Of a stretch of DNA of 64,000 nucleotides, positions 55,058-63,678 are shown piece after piece; position 1 is the stretch's first letter; each line of letters starts with the position of its first letter. Source of the DNA: Paenibacillus chitinolyticus NBRC 15660 (lineage in GTDB: Bacteria > Bacillota > Bacilli > Paenibacillales > NBRC-103111). The position numbers and the translations under genes were made by a program. The notes under the pieces are model-generated. The model worked only from the letters and a program-made list of their open reading frames with translations. It had not been told where the DNA came from and made no database searches. Location: the NCBI RefSeq assembly GCF_000739915.1, contig NZ_BBJT01000003.1, positions 496,001 through 560,000 of the forward strand, read 5' to 3'.

Positions 55058-56656
55058 CTAATCAGACAACGTCGCCTGATATTGGCTCCAAAGCGTGTTC
55101 ACGTCTGTTCCGGTAATCACTTTAAATTGATTTTCTTTCCACAACTGAACTTCATTTGCATTGCCGATGATGTTGTAAGGGATCGGGGCCGCGTTCAGTT
55201 CACGGATGAAGCCGCGTTTCTTCGAATCTTCAACCCAGCGAAGGAAGTTCGCCGTGCCTTTCGTCTGCCAAGTTCCACCCTTGGTGGCGCTATACCGGTC
55301 ATGGTAGCCTGTTTCAAAGCGCAAGCTGTCGGCTATCGCTTCCACGTCAAAGTTGCTGTACTGATAAACATGACCAATCTCATGATAAAGAATGCCGATG
55401 ATTTCTTCGCGAAGCGATTTGGAAGGGCTGGCCACGAATTTTTTCAGATACTGGGAACTGAAACCGACCGTCTTCTGCGTAGAGTCTCCCGATGTCCAAG
55501 CCACTCCGGGAACATCTTCAATGGTCACCAAGATTTTTTTGACGTCAACAGGGGCATCTGCGGGATTACTGTATAACAGTTCGTGTACTTTACGTGCGAC
55601 CGTCAATATTTCTTTCTCGGCATTGGGAAGGGCTTTGGTGAATAAGCTGCCGTTGCCCGATGAATCCAGGTTTTTTACTTCGATGACCGGATTGACGGCA
55701 TGCCCGATATCATTGGTGCGCGAAAATTCAACTTCCCCCAATTGTATGGAGTTTCCGCTGTGATTTTTTATATTGTTGAGCCTATAATATTGAAAGGCCT
55801 TGGTATTGTTCGTTAGAAGGTAATGCTTGCGCTGATGCCGAACGTTGAAGTTCTCATCGCTTTTCGTGTCTATACTGGTCCAGGTCTTGTCATCGTTGGA
55901 GCCTTGAAGAACCCAGCTTTTGGGATCGCGTTCGGGTCTGTCATTAGCTGCCGTAAGCGCGTAGCCATCGAGCGTCACTTGTTGGCCGAAGTCGAACTTA
56001 AGCCATGCGGTATCGTCTTTAATCAACCACTTGGTCACGCTTGTTCCATCCACCAGGTTCTCTTTGATGTTGGTAGGCGTATGTTCTCCGCTGGCTGTAA
56101 CGGTGGGTTTGGTGGTACTCCATGTCTTTGCGCTGCCGTCGAATAATTTGATTTCAGAAAGCTGCAAAATACCGCTTCCGTTCTGATTATTAAAGTCATC
56201 GAATTTCACGAATTTATAAGCTGTCTAATTGGTAAAAGAGTACGTTTTCGCTTGATGCCGGGAGGTAAAGCTTTGATTCTGCCGTGTGTCCAGTTGAGTC
56301 CAGTTAGATCCGTCATTAGAGCCTTTTAATACCCAGCTTTTCGGGTCTCTGTAAGGTTCGTCCTCCGCGGAAGTAATGGTGTATGAGGTCACGACTTTCG
56401 CAGCGGAAAATTCATATTGCAGCCAGGCCGGACTGCTGAATGTCAACCATTTTGAAAAAACATCCTGGTCGAACGCTTTATCTTTCCCTTGGTGCGGCGC
56501 AAATTCTCCGCTTGCCGATACTTTCCCGTCTAAAGCCAAATTGGTCGGTATAGCGATCGAAGTCGGTTGTGCTGCTGCCGCAGATGGAAGGTGTACACTG
56601 CTGCTGAAGGCTATCCCTACGGCGGCCGCTAAAACAAGAGCTTTAAATTTCCTCAC
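55058..56656 (-). pseudogene. Discoidin-basic secretory protease, broken by an in-frame TAG
   Basis: Exported protein of 532 codons: signal peptide, two F5/8-type-C (discoidin) domains with KSWVLKGSNDGSNWTQLDTR and its second copy KSWVLQGSNDDKTWTSIDTK, then a basic secretory protein (BSP) metalloprotease domain with HEIGHVYQYSN as the HExxH site. Frames before and after are the same, but one TAG (56225-56227) interrupts within the first discoidin domain, after SFTN and before TAYKF. Nothing else is damaged. It starts at GTG with GGAGAGG upstream. The second part can only be made by readthrough or from a GTG at 56209. Confidence 0.8.
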
Positions 56657-56779
56657 GTTTCGTCCTCTCCTCTATCCTTTTATTTGGTATTTACTTGTAA
56701 AATATACTATAAAAGGATATGTCTCTCACATAGCGAGAATTAAGGAAAGTTTTAAAAGGATATAAAAAAGTTCCTATTA

Positions 56780-57139
56780 TCACTCTTCAGGCGGCTTATT
56801 ATATCCCCTGTCCCCATAAGGCTGCAGCTTCTCCAGCCACCGCTTTTTCAACTGCTTACGCTCCCAGCGCATGTCTGTAATTTCCGAAGCCTCTTTCTGC
56901 TCCAACACCTCGAAGGCGAAGTTTTCCGCGCCCAGTTCCTTCCAATCTTTCTGAAGCTGGGAGTTGGCAAACCTACCCATGTCCAGTTGGGCTTGCAGGG
57001 TGATCCATTTGTTTTTCAGGTTGGGGTAGGTGTCCACGTATAGTTTACCGTTGGTCTTGTTGAGAATTTTAATGGCACCCATGTAGGTCTTCACCTGCTT
57101 GTATTCTTCCAAAAGCTCCTTGCGCTTGTTTTTGTCCAT
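56780..57139 (-). CDS. Degenerate GIY-YIG family protein
   Basis: 119-residue soluble protein of a GIY-YIG nuclease branch found in bacilli. MGAIKILNKTNGKLYVDTYP occupies the motif region: the first tyrosine is replaced (GAI for GIY), and the second motif is YVD for YIG. The C-terminal RWERKQLKKRWLEKLQPYG is basic. Nuclease activity is doubtful. GGAGAG precedes the ATG. It follows the VWA gene by 38 bases and ends the DUF6530-MoxR-VWA operon. Confidence 0.8.
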   Translation of the reverse strand: MDKNKRKELLEEYKQVKTYMGAIKILNKTNGKLYVDTYPNLKNKWITLQAQLDMGRFANSQLQKDWKELGAENFAFEVLEQKEASEITDMRWERKQLKKRWLEKLQPYGDRGYNKPPEE

Positions 57140-57177
57140 GTCTTTCTCTCCTTTCGCCTCTATATGATAAATGGATG

Positions 57178-58005
57178 TTACAAATACCGCGCAATAATCC
57201 GGACTAACTTAGCCGGCAAATCAGGCAGACTCGTGATATCCAAAAATCTCTCGCTTCCATAGATTTGATGAATGACATCCTTGTCCTGGCCTATCGCGGC
57301 TGCTAGAAAGGTGATTCCTTTGCGTTCATATTCGGCCATGGTCTGCTGCATATCCCGGACGGCGTAGGTTCCGGTATAATCGTCCATCGCTTTGGGCTGC
57401 CCGTCGCTTATGCTGATAAGCAATTTGGTCTGCTGCGGTGAAGCGGCTAACCGGTCTGCCATAATTCGAAGAGCCATTCCGTCTCGGTTGTTGCTTCTGG
57501 CGCGAATGCCCATCAGTCTGTACCGGTCGTTGGAATCGGTTTTGTCCAAATCGGTATAGGCGTAAATCGACATTTGTTCCAGCCTGGAAGCATCCGCCGT
57601 ATCTCCGTAGATCAAGACGGGTATTCGGCAGATTTGGCAGAACTCATAGACGGCTATCACTGCACGTTTTGCGGCTTCCAGCCTCCCGAAAGCGGACATG
57701 GATGCCGATTCGTCAACCCTTAGACCGACCACAAGAGAAGGAGAATCGGTTGGCGGAAGTTTCTTGGCAAACGTCCTGAAATCCCGGTATGCAATGCTGT
57801 CCGCCTGAAATTTGCTGCCGTAATATTGACGCCTCGCAAATTCCGAAGATGTCTCGTGTTCCAGCAGCGGAAGTGTTTTTCTGGCAATCTCCCGGACGAC
57901 AGGCATCAGTTCCTCACTTAGGCGGGCATATTCCCGTTCGGAATCGTTATCATAATCCGGACGGTGAACAATAAGCTTCACCTTGTTATGAATGGAACCG
58001 GACAC
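57178..58005 (-). CDS. VWA-domain protein (CobT/NorD/YojO-like C-terminal part)
   Basis: 275 residues from the GTG at 58005. The von Willebrand A domain has the metal-site DESAS (D-x-S-x-S), an LLISISDGQP segment and RARSNNRDGMA. The frame is open further, to about 58311, reading an acidic linker (ELEPEDELEEPGIVLKK and beyond) but with no ATG, GTG or TTG in that stretch; GGGAG before the GTG at 58005 is too close. MoxR/VWA pairs act as chaperone-like assembly factors. See the finding on the A10 run: this may be the C-terminal part of a MoxR-VWA fusion made by frameshifting. Confidence 0.75.
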   Translation of the reverse strand: MSGSIHNKVKLIVHRPDYDNDSEREYARLSEELMPVVREIARKTLPLLEHETSSEFARRQYYGSKFQADSIAYRDFRTFAKKLPPTDSPSLVVGLRVDESASMSAFGRLEAAKRAVIAVYEFCQICRIPVLIYGDTADASRLEQMSIYAYTDLDKTDSNDRYRLMGIRARSNNRDGMALRIMADRLAASPQQTKLLISISDGQPKAMDDYTGTYAVRDMQQTMAEYERKGITFLAAAIGQDKDVIHQIYGSERFLDITSLPDLPAKLVRIIARYL

Positions 58006-58283
58006 GATCTCCCGGGCGTCGCGATTCAGCTTTTTGCGGTAATCCCGCTCCTTTTGCTTGGCTTCCTCAGACTTCGTTTCAAAATTGGCCTGATGATATT
58101 TCGCAGCCCCGTCCTCTTCCCTATCCGAAAATTCCGTGGTGGTGGAGTCATCCGAAACATCGGCTGTATTTTCGTCACTATCAGCGGATTTTTTTAAAAC
58201 GATCCCTGGTTCTTCAAGCTCATCCTCCGGTTCAAGTTCCGTGCTACCGATCGTTCCCTCTGTTTTTAGTTCCGCTTCGTCCG

Positions 58284-59387
58284 TTATTCTTTTTTTTTTG
58301 CTTCGGCATCGACTTGGTCAAGCACGTCCAGTAATCCACGGTTTTTTAACGCCTCTTCTAGCAAGCTGATTTCTTCGGAATCGGTTGTAATCTTGTAGAT
58401 GACTTTGTGGTAAAGGGACTCTTTGGCTATTGCGCCGCCGGCAACCGCATCCGCCCAGTAAAAGAAGGAACGCATGCCCGCGACGCCTTTAATCGCATGG
58501 GCCCGGGCTGTTTTATCCAAAACCACAATGACATCCGCTAAAATAGCGAGTACCTTCTCATTCTTGTAGCCGGTTTTAGACATGGCCCGCTCTACCATGA
58601 TTTCTTTGGTCGGCAGGTCCATCTTCTCCGTATGCTGCACTCTGTCGCGCAGGGCTTCGTTTAACGGTCTTGTTCCCGCATAACTGCGGTTGGTTGTGAT
58701 GACCGCGACGAAATCCGGGTGTCTGCGAATGATTTCCGTAGGAAGGTTAATGCTGCCGTCCGGCTCCAAGGCGGAGTTGAGCGCCATAAGCACCGCGGCG
58801 TCCCGGATAACGGTCGGTTCCTGAATTTCAAGAAGATAGCCGTTGCGATAGGCTCTGACGATTTCGGAAGGATAAAACCGGTACTCCACCACATCGTCAC
58901 CGGAGTTTTGCTCTATCTTATTCAGCAGCTGCTTCATCGTTAAAGCCGCCTCTTCCCGGGTACCTCCAAGCACGTTCATCACGAGTTCAGCCGCGCTTTG
59001 AAAGCCGTCGCTATCATATAAGGCTCTCAAGACGGTTTGCTCTGCCGGTTCCATCTTCTCAACTCGATCACCTGAAATAACCGGCAATATGGCTCCGATA
59101 ATATCGGATTTATCCATATCGGCAAAACAGGTCACTTTCGTATAAGGCAGCCCCAAATCAGCCGACAAGGCTTTGGCAAGCTGGGTTTTACCGGAGCCCG
59201 CGTCCCCTTCGAGCAAAATATTGGCGATTTTCATTTCCCCGTGGTTCCAGTTGCGCTTGATTTCTTGGCAAATCCGAATTTCCTCTTCGCTGACCTTATG
59301 GGAGGCCGGCTTTTTCCAAACCAGTGCTTGTTCTCCATCCGTCAGTTGCCTGTCTGGAGACACGTAATAATCCTGATTGACGTTCAT
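58284..59387 (-). CDS. MoxR-type AAA+ ATPase (NorQ/YojN-like)
   Basis: 367 residues. Walker A is LLEGDAGSGKTQLAKAL, and TTNRSYAGTRPLNEALRDRV contains the sensor/arginine region. GYLLEIQEPTVIRD stands where a Walker B acidic pair is expected. MoxR ATPases assemble or activate partner proteins together with VWA proteins. GAGGTG precedes the ATG, and the DUF6530-like gene ends 22 bases upstream. The coding end runs through ten A residues, GCA AAA AAA AAA GAA TAA. Confidence 0.9.
   Translation of the reverse strand: MNVNQDYYVSPDRQLTDGEQALVWKKPASHKVSEEEIRICQEIKRNWNHGEMKIANILLEGDAGSGKTQLAKALSADLGLPYTKVTCFADMDKSDIIGAILPVISGDRVEKMEPAEQTVLRALYDSDGFQSAAELVMNVLGGTREEAALTMKQLLNKIEQNSGDDVVEYRFYPSEIVRAYRNGYLLEIQEPTVIRDAAVLMALNSALEPDGSINLPTEIIRRHPDFVAVITTNRSYAGTRPLNEALRDRVQHTEKMDLPTKEIMVERAMSKTGYKNEKVLAILADVIVVLDKTARAHAIKGVAGMRSFFYWADAVAGGAIAKESLYHKVIYKITTDSEEISLLEEALKNRGLLDVLDQVDAEAKKKE
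58290..58299 (-). other. A10 run joining the MoxR and VWA reading frames
   Basis: On the coding strand ten A residues stand at the end of the MoxR frame. A -1 shift, or one extra A from transcript slippage, takes a ribosome from the MoxR frame into the VWA frame without a stop: the VWA frame is open from about 58311 to 57178. A sequencing error at this homopolymer is an equally valid explanation. Confidence 0.6.
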
Positions 59388-59409
59388 CTCTTTTCACCTC
59401 TTAAAAGGG

Positions 59410-59892
59410 TCAATACCCCATTTCCTCCAACAGCCGGGATAACACGCGAAGCCGCTCCCCGATCATTTCGCCATCCTCGCTAAGAGCCTGGGCAAACAGC
59501 TTAATGTCTTGATCCAGCATGGGATTGTCCTCGCAAACGGATACACTCATCGCATCCCCCTGCAGCCCGATTCGGTCGATCATGGGGTTCTCGGGATCAT
59601 ACAATTTCGGGAAGCGGTAGGCATCCTGGAAATATAAGCTGCTTCTGCAAATCAGAATAGCAAGGTCAAGAACACGGTGCATAGGCAGCTCCTCGGACTG
59701 TCTGGACCACTTCTCTCCCGTGTGTCTCCATACTTTTGCCGAAATATCGACCTTTCCCCGGTCATTCCACTGGGCCAGCCCCAGAGACAATCCTTTGGCG
59801 TCCGTGTTGCGGGCGAGGCGTCCGTCGACCTGCTCGTAATTTTCGGATACGATGACCGGCTTATGTTTTAACGTTGTCGGGATTTTCATCAT
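59410..59892 (-). CDS. DUF6530-like protein, first gene of the MoxR operon
   Basis: 160 residues, soluble. KIPTTLKHKPVIVSENYEQV, NTDAKGLSLGLAQWNDRGK, KVWRHTGEKWSRQSEELP and EDGEMIGERLRVLSRLLEEM are conserved-looking; I recall this as DUF6530 but cannot confirm it. GGAG is 7 bases before the ATG at 59892. It precedes the MoxR gene by 22 bases and is led by a near-consensus sigma-A promoter and a four-copy repeat. Confidence 0.65.
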   Translation of the reverse strand: MMKIPTTLKHKPVIVSENYEQVDGRLARNTDAKGLSLGLAQWNDRGKVDISAKVWRHTGEKWSRQSEELPMHRVLDLAILICRSSLYFQDAYRFPKLYDPENPMIDRIGLQGDAMSVSVCEDNPMLDQDIKLFAQALSEDGEMIGERLRVLSRLLEEMGY

Positions 59893-59928
59893 TAACACGC
59901 TCCAATTCAATTTCGATAAATTTATGGT

Positions 59929-59960
59929 TCACTAATTTACTAATTTACTAAATTACTAAA
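59929..59960 (-). repeat. Four tandem 8-bp repeats in the operon leader
   Basis: On the minus strand TTTAGTAA, TTTAGTAA, ATTAGTAA and ATTAGTGA follow one another without gaps. They begin about 3 bases after the predicted transcription start and end about 37 bases before the start codon. Confidence 0.8.
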
Positions 59961-59969
59961 TCTAAAGTT

Positions 59970-59998
59970 ATCATACTCTTCATCCCAAAGTCTGTCAA
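59970..59998 (-). promoter_or_regulatory. Sigma-A promoter of the DUF6530-MoxR-VWA operon
   Basis: On the minus strand TTGACA and TATGAT are exactly 17 bases apart, a perfect -35 and a near-perfect -10. Predicted start of transcription is near 59963. Confidence 0.85.
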
Positions 59999-60011
59999 TC
60001 GGGGCAAGTTG

Positions 60012-60056
60012 CTCAAAAAAAAGGACCGTTAAACCAGTCGGTTCAGCGGCCCTGTG
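60012..60056 (-). terminator. Terminator of the small membrane protein gene
   Basis: On the minus strand GGCCGCTGAACC pairs with GGTTTAACGGTCC with G-U pairs, followed by eight T. Confidence 0.75.
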
Positions 60057-60065
60057 CGATATGGA

Positions 60066-60482
60066 TTAAAGTGAAGGAGAGGATTTAGTACTAATCCGAA
60101 ATATTAGTTTTGTAAACAGCAGCGCAAAATAAAAAATCATTGAAGCAACCCATCCCAACTTCAGGACAAATTCCTCCAGGAACCCCAAGTAAATGTTATA
60201 CACCAATGAAATCACCGTACCTGTAATTAAAAACATAATGAGCAGAGCTAACTTTCTCTTATATTCTTTCTGAAAAAAACGTTGGCTAATTTTCTCCAAT
60301 ACAAAAGAAACAGGGGTGCCGATCAACAAAATTAAAGGGATGCCATAAAAACCGAATAAGAATAATAGAGTTGGAAAATCAATTAACATCTTGTTCAGAA
60401 AGTAAGCACTCATGGAAAAAGTAAAAAGTACAGATGTTATTAAAGCAGCCGTAAGATATTTGATTATTATTCCTCCTTTCAA
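60066..60482 (-). CDS. Small membrane protein of unknown function
   Basis: Not recognised. Up to 138 residues with about four membrane segments (YLTAALITSVLFTFSMSAYF, FPTLLFLFGFYGIPLILLI, LLIMFLITGTVISLVYNIYL, ASMIFYFALLFTKLIF) and a basic loop between segments 2 and 3. The start is unusual: the only ribosome binding site, AAAGGAGG, falls inside the first codons after a TTG at 60482, and at the normal distance after it stand ATA or ATC codons rather than ATG. The exact start is therefore undecided. Confidence 0.55.
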   Translation of the reverse strand: MKGGIIIKYLTAALITSVLFTFSMSAYFLNKMLIDFPTLLFLFGFYGIPLILLIGTPVSFVLEKISQRFFQKEYKRKLALLIMFLITGTVISLVYNIYLGFLEEFVLKLGWVASMIFYFALLFTKLIFRISTKSSPSL

Positions 60483-60505
60483 AGTCCTATCTTAATAGTC
60501 TTTCC

Positions 60506-61309
60506 CTACAAATACGCCCCGAAATAAAACTCCATCGCTTCCCGCGAATAACGGTCATCCCCCTGCCAAACCGCCACGGAATTGAAATCATGGTCTCCGC
60601 CGCGACGCTTGCGAGGTGTGTCCCTCGGCACCAGCAATCCGGCATACCCCCATATTTCCATGACTACATCCCGTTCATTTTTGCTCGAGGGGAGTATATC
60701 CTTCCAGCGCTTTTCCAGCTTCCGGGCGCTGTCATGATCCTCACATTCCTGAATCGCTTCAATCATGCTGCAAAGGATGGTCCTATCCTCGGCGGTAACC
60801 TCAAAGGCTTCTTCTTTGCTGAACAATTCGAGATCCAGCCAGCAGTAAAGAAGCTGGTTCAAACGGATTCCTCCCCATTTGATCCGCTCGAAATTCAGCA
60901 CGTTCAGATCCGCATTCACATATTCGCGGTCCGACATGATCCCCCGGTAATTGCAGTCCCCGCAGCTGCTGTAATTGGGCCGCACTGCGCTCCGTTCGCC
61001 ATATGTATGAAGGGGCATCTCCGCAGTCAAAGCCCAGCTTGAAAGAGCGCTTCGCAAATGAACCTTTTTGGTAGAAAGACTATGCAGAAACGCGGCGGCT
61101 ACACGCTCTTTGGTGATGGTCTGATGGAGGTCGCGAAGCCGTTTGACCAGTTCGTCATGCCCAGTGTTAAGGGGATCGAACATGAGTCCTTTGCTTTTGG
61201 CATACTCAAAATCCTCACCGGCATAAACTTCCGGTCTGTTTTTCCAGCCCGCGGCAGACCAAAAAGTGGTTGCCAATATTTTTTTCGCTTTTTTATCCAC
61301 TCGATTCAC
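60506..61309 (-). CDS. Uncharacterised 267-residue protein
   Basis: Not recognised. A soluble protein with CGDC in NYSSCGDCNYRGIM near residue 115, Trp/Tyr-rich segments (IRLNQLLYCWLDLELFSKEE) and a C-terminal tail with DHDFNSVAVWQGDDRYSRE. No membrane segments or signal peptide. Likely start is GTG at 61309; its ribosome binding site is weak. It is close to a GNAT gene on the same strand (42 bases) but the two may not be functionally linked. Confidence 0.6.
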   Translation of the reverse strand: MNRVDKKAKKILATTFWSAAGWKNRPEVYAGEDFEYAKSKGLMFDPLNTGHDELVKRLRDLHQTITKERVAAAFLHSLSTKKVHLRSALSSWALTAEMPLHTYGERSAVRPNYSSCGDCNYRGIMSDREYVNADLNVLNFERIKWGGIRLNQLLYCWLDLELFSKEEAFEVTAEDRTILCSMIEAIQECEDHDSARKLEKRWKDILPSSKNERDVVMEIWGYAGLLVPRDTPRKRRGGDHDFNSVAVWQGDDRYSREAMEFYFGAYL

Positions 61310-61351
61310 GTCCTTGTCCGTTTCTCCATTACCCGAACCATACTTTCCATC

Positions 61352-61783
61352 CTATTTAGAAGATGACAGGGTTGGTAACAATCTCTTTGTCATGATGATT
61401 TCGAGGGGTTCGTTTTCGAGCAGCAAACATCCCGCATCCCGGTACCCCAGCTTTCTGTAAAAGTGCTGCGCTTCTTCATTGGCCAAGGTAGATGTCATAA
61501 CGAGCTTGAACCCGCGCTGCGTCATTTCCTTTTCCCAAAAAAGGACAACTTCTTTCCCGAAACCTCCGCCCCGATACGGTTCGTCGATCCAGAGCATGTT
61601 CATAAACGGAGTGTTATCCCAAAAGTATCCGTATCTCATCCAACCGATGTTCACGTTCTCTTCATTCCGCAGCATATAAATTTCCTTGCTTCTAATTTTG
61701 GGCAGAATCAGACTTTCTTTCATATGAGGGTCGCGATCACGCAGGTAATCAAAATCCGTATCGGCTGCCGAAACAATTTGCAT
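61352..61783 (-). CDS. GNAT family N-acetyltransferase
   Basis: 143 residues. The acetyl-CoA loop is YRGGGFGKEVV, followed by MTSTLANEEAQHFYRKLGY, the normal C-terminal half of GNAT enzymes. Substrate unknown. AAGGAG precedes the ATG. It is on the opposite strand to the SUKH gene and about 80 bases away from it, and upstream of the uncharacterised 267-residue protein. Confidence 0.85.
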   Translation of the reverse strand: MQIVSAADTDFDYLRDRDPHMKESLILPKIRSKEIYMLRNEENVNIGWMRYGYFWDNTPFMNMLWIDEPYRGGGFGKEVVLFWEKEMTQRGFKLVMTSTLANEEAQHFYRKLGYRDAGCLLLENEPLEIIMTKRLLPTLSSSK

Positions 61784-61864
61784 GGTATTTCTCCTTTATT
61801 TTTAATAGGTTATACTTTATCTATCATAAACCATCCGAACGTGAAAGAAAGAGGGACCCCGACT

Positions 61865-62320
61865 ATGAAAAACCATGCATGGAAAAAAATCGAGCAGTAC
61901 TATGGAATCGTCTTCCCATCCGATTATTTAAACTTTCTGCAAAAGGTGGAGCAACATGGATATAACTTCGTTGAAAACGGAGACGTCACCGACTGGGAAA
62001 TCCGATTTTCCGAGCTGGATGAACGCTTCATCGAAACAAACCGGAGTCTTGTGGATGAGGTGAATCCCGATCCCAAACGGCTCATTCCTTTTGCGTGGAG
62101 CGTAAGCAGCGGCAACAACTACTTGTTCGATTACCGCACGAACCTCTCCTGCCCTGCCGTTGTTCTCATGGATCACGAGGAAGCGATGGTGCGGGAGGAC
62201 GCGGAAAGCGAGTCTGAAACGCTCGAAGAAGCGCAGGAGCTGATGGAGCAGAACGTCAGGAAGGCAGCCGACAATTTTGCCGAATTTGCCGCCCGCCTGC
62301 AACCTTATACAGCCGAGTAA
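61865..62320 (+). CDS. SMI1/KNR4 (SUKH) family protein
   Basis: 151 residues. WKKIEQYYGIVFPSDYLNFL, ENGDVTDWEIRFSELDE and IPFAWSVSSGNNYLFDYR follow the SUKH fold. Many SUKH proteins are immunity factors of polymorphic toxin systems; no toxin gene is adjacent here, so that role is not supported. GAGGG is 9 bases before the ATG at 61865, which is chosen over the longer open frame that begins at 61463. A hairpin follows at about 62400. Confidence 0.75.
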   Translation: MKNHAWKKIEQYYGIVFPSDYLNFLQKVEQHGYNFVENGDVTDWEIRFSELDERFIETNRSLVDEVNPDPKRLIPFAWSVSSGNNYLFDYRTNLSCPAVVLMDHEEAMVREDAESESETLEEAQELMEQNVRKAADNFAEFAARLQPYTAE

Positions 62321-62398
62321 CTCTATTCCCGGGATAGCCCGCTGCATTTCTGTCGCAAAACTTGGCACATTCATTATTACGATCGAGTAATGCCGCGA

Positions 62399-62428
62399 AG
62401 GGCCGTGGAATTCTTCCCGGCCTTTATT
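62399..62428 (+). terminator. Possible terminator of the SUKH gene
   Basis: GGCCG and CGGCC pair over a 12-base loop and are followed by TTTATTGG; the T run is short. Confidence 0.4.
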
Positions 62429-62588
62429 GGTTTCCCTGCATCTCCCTCTCAACACAAGAAGCAGCAACTGTTAAACTAGGATTAAGCGGTTAATGGACGC
62501 CACCGAGAAATGATTCCAAGCATAAATGATACCTCCCCCGACGTTCTTCCATCACCAAGACATCCTACAAATGACAGGGGGCGAGAAC

Positions 62589-63464
62589 ATGTCGCTGCTT
62601 ATCGGTTCGCACGTATCCATGAGCGGGAAAACGATGCTGCTTCGGGCAAGCGAAGAAGCGGCCTCTTACGGCGCAACGACTTTTCTGATTTACACGGGTG
62701 CCCCGCAAAATACACGGCGCAAACCTATCGAAGCGTTCAACCTTGATGCGGGGAAAGCGCATATGAAAGCCCATGGCATTTCGAATATCGTGGTTCACGC
62801 CCCTTTTCTCATTAATTTGGGGAATACCGTGAATCCGCGGACTTTCGAGTACAGCATTGAGTTTCTGCGTTCTGAAATTCAGCGGACGGAAGTGTTGGGA
62901 TCGAATCAGATCGTCCTTCACCCCGGCGCACATATGGGAGCGGGAGCCGAGGCCGGGATTCGGAAAATTATCGAGGGATTGAACGAGGTTCTGACGGAGA
63001 AAAGGGACGTCCAAGTCTCGCTCGAAACGATGGCGGGCAAAGGAACGGAATGCGGCCGGACGTTCGATGAACTTGCCCGGATCATCGACGGGGTCACCCA
63101 TAATGAGCGGCTATCCGTCTGCCTCGATACGTGTCATATCCACGATGCCGGTTACAACATCGCCGAGAATTTCGACGGAGTTTTGCATGAATTCGATCAA
63201 ATCGTCGGGCTGGACCGCATTCGGGTCATTCATGTCAATGATTCCAAAAACGAACGAGGCTCCCGCAAAGACCGGCATGAAAACATCGGACACGGTTTCA
63301 TCGGGCTTAAAGCCCTTGATTATATCGTCCATCACCCCCGGTTTGATAGAGTGCCTAAACTGTTGGAGACCCCCTCTATCGGTCCGGTTAAATATAAAAA
63401 CGCTCCGTATAAACATGAGATCGCTCTGCTGCGCAGAGAGGTCGCGGAGCCGATCGACAAGTAA
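62589..63464 (+). CDS. nfo: Endonuclease IV (AP endonuclease)
   Basis: 291 residues, the usual length. It cleaves abasic sites in DNA. Metal-binding signatures are complete: [69 protein letters not shown] and HENIGHG. AGGGGGCG is about 7 bases before the ATG at 62589, chosen over the longer open frame from 62526. No neighbouring repair gene. Confidence 0.93.
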   Translation: MSLLIGSHVSMSGKTMLLRASEEAASYGATTFLIYTGAPQNTRRKPIEAFNLDAGKAHMKAHGISNIVVHAPFLINLGNTVNPRTFEYSIEFLRSEIQRTEVLGSNQIVLHPGAHMGAGAEAGIRKIIEGLNEVLTEKRDVQVSLETMAGKGTECGRTFDELARIIDGVTHNERLSVCLDTCHIHDAGYNIAENFDGVLHEFDQIVGLDRIRVIHVNDSKNERGSRKDRHENIGHGFIGLKALDYIVHHPRFDRVPKLLETPSIGPVKYKNAPYKHEIALLRREVAEPIDK

Positions 63465-63601
63465 TCAAGACATGCGGAATCTTAGCCTGTTCATGGGAAA
63501 TTCAGCTGTAGCTGCGCACATCCGCGAGCCGTGAACAGAAAAATAGGGCACGGAGGGGAGTTCAAACAGATCCGCTCCCCCGCGCTTTGTTTCCCTATAA
63601 C

Positions 63602-63634
63602 AAAACCACAGCCGCACGGGCTGTGGTTTTTTGT
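63602..63634 (+). terminator. Strong terminator downstream of nfo
   Basis: AAAACCACAGCC and GGCTGTGGTTTT pair over a 4-base loop; six T follow. It lies 138 bases after the nfo stop and just before a convergent gene, so it may serve both. Confidence 0.8.
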
Positions 63635-63678
63635 CTGCAAGCAAGAACGGTGACACTGATCGCGGACCGTTTGCGTAT

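Noticed and set aside
56225-56227. TAG recoded as pyrrolysine or another amino acid
   Set aside because: No pyl gene or other decoding element is in view; a nonsense mutation or error is simpler, though not excluded.
59929-59960. CRISPR-like repeat
   Set aside because: Units are only 8 bp, directly adjacent, with no spacers.
61463-61864. Upstream extension of the SUKH gene to position 61463
   Set aside because: It runs antisense through the GNAT gene and has no ribosome binding site; the ATG at 61865 has one.
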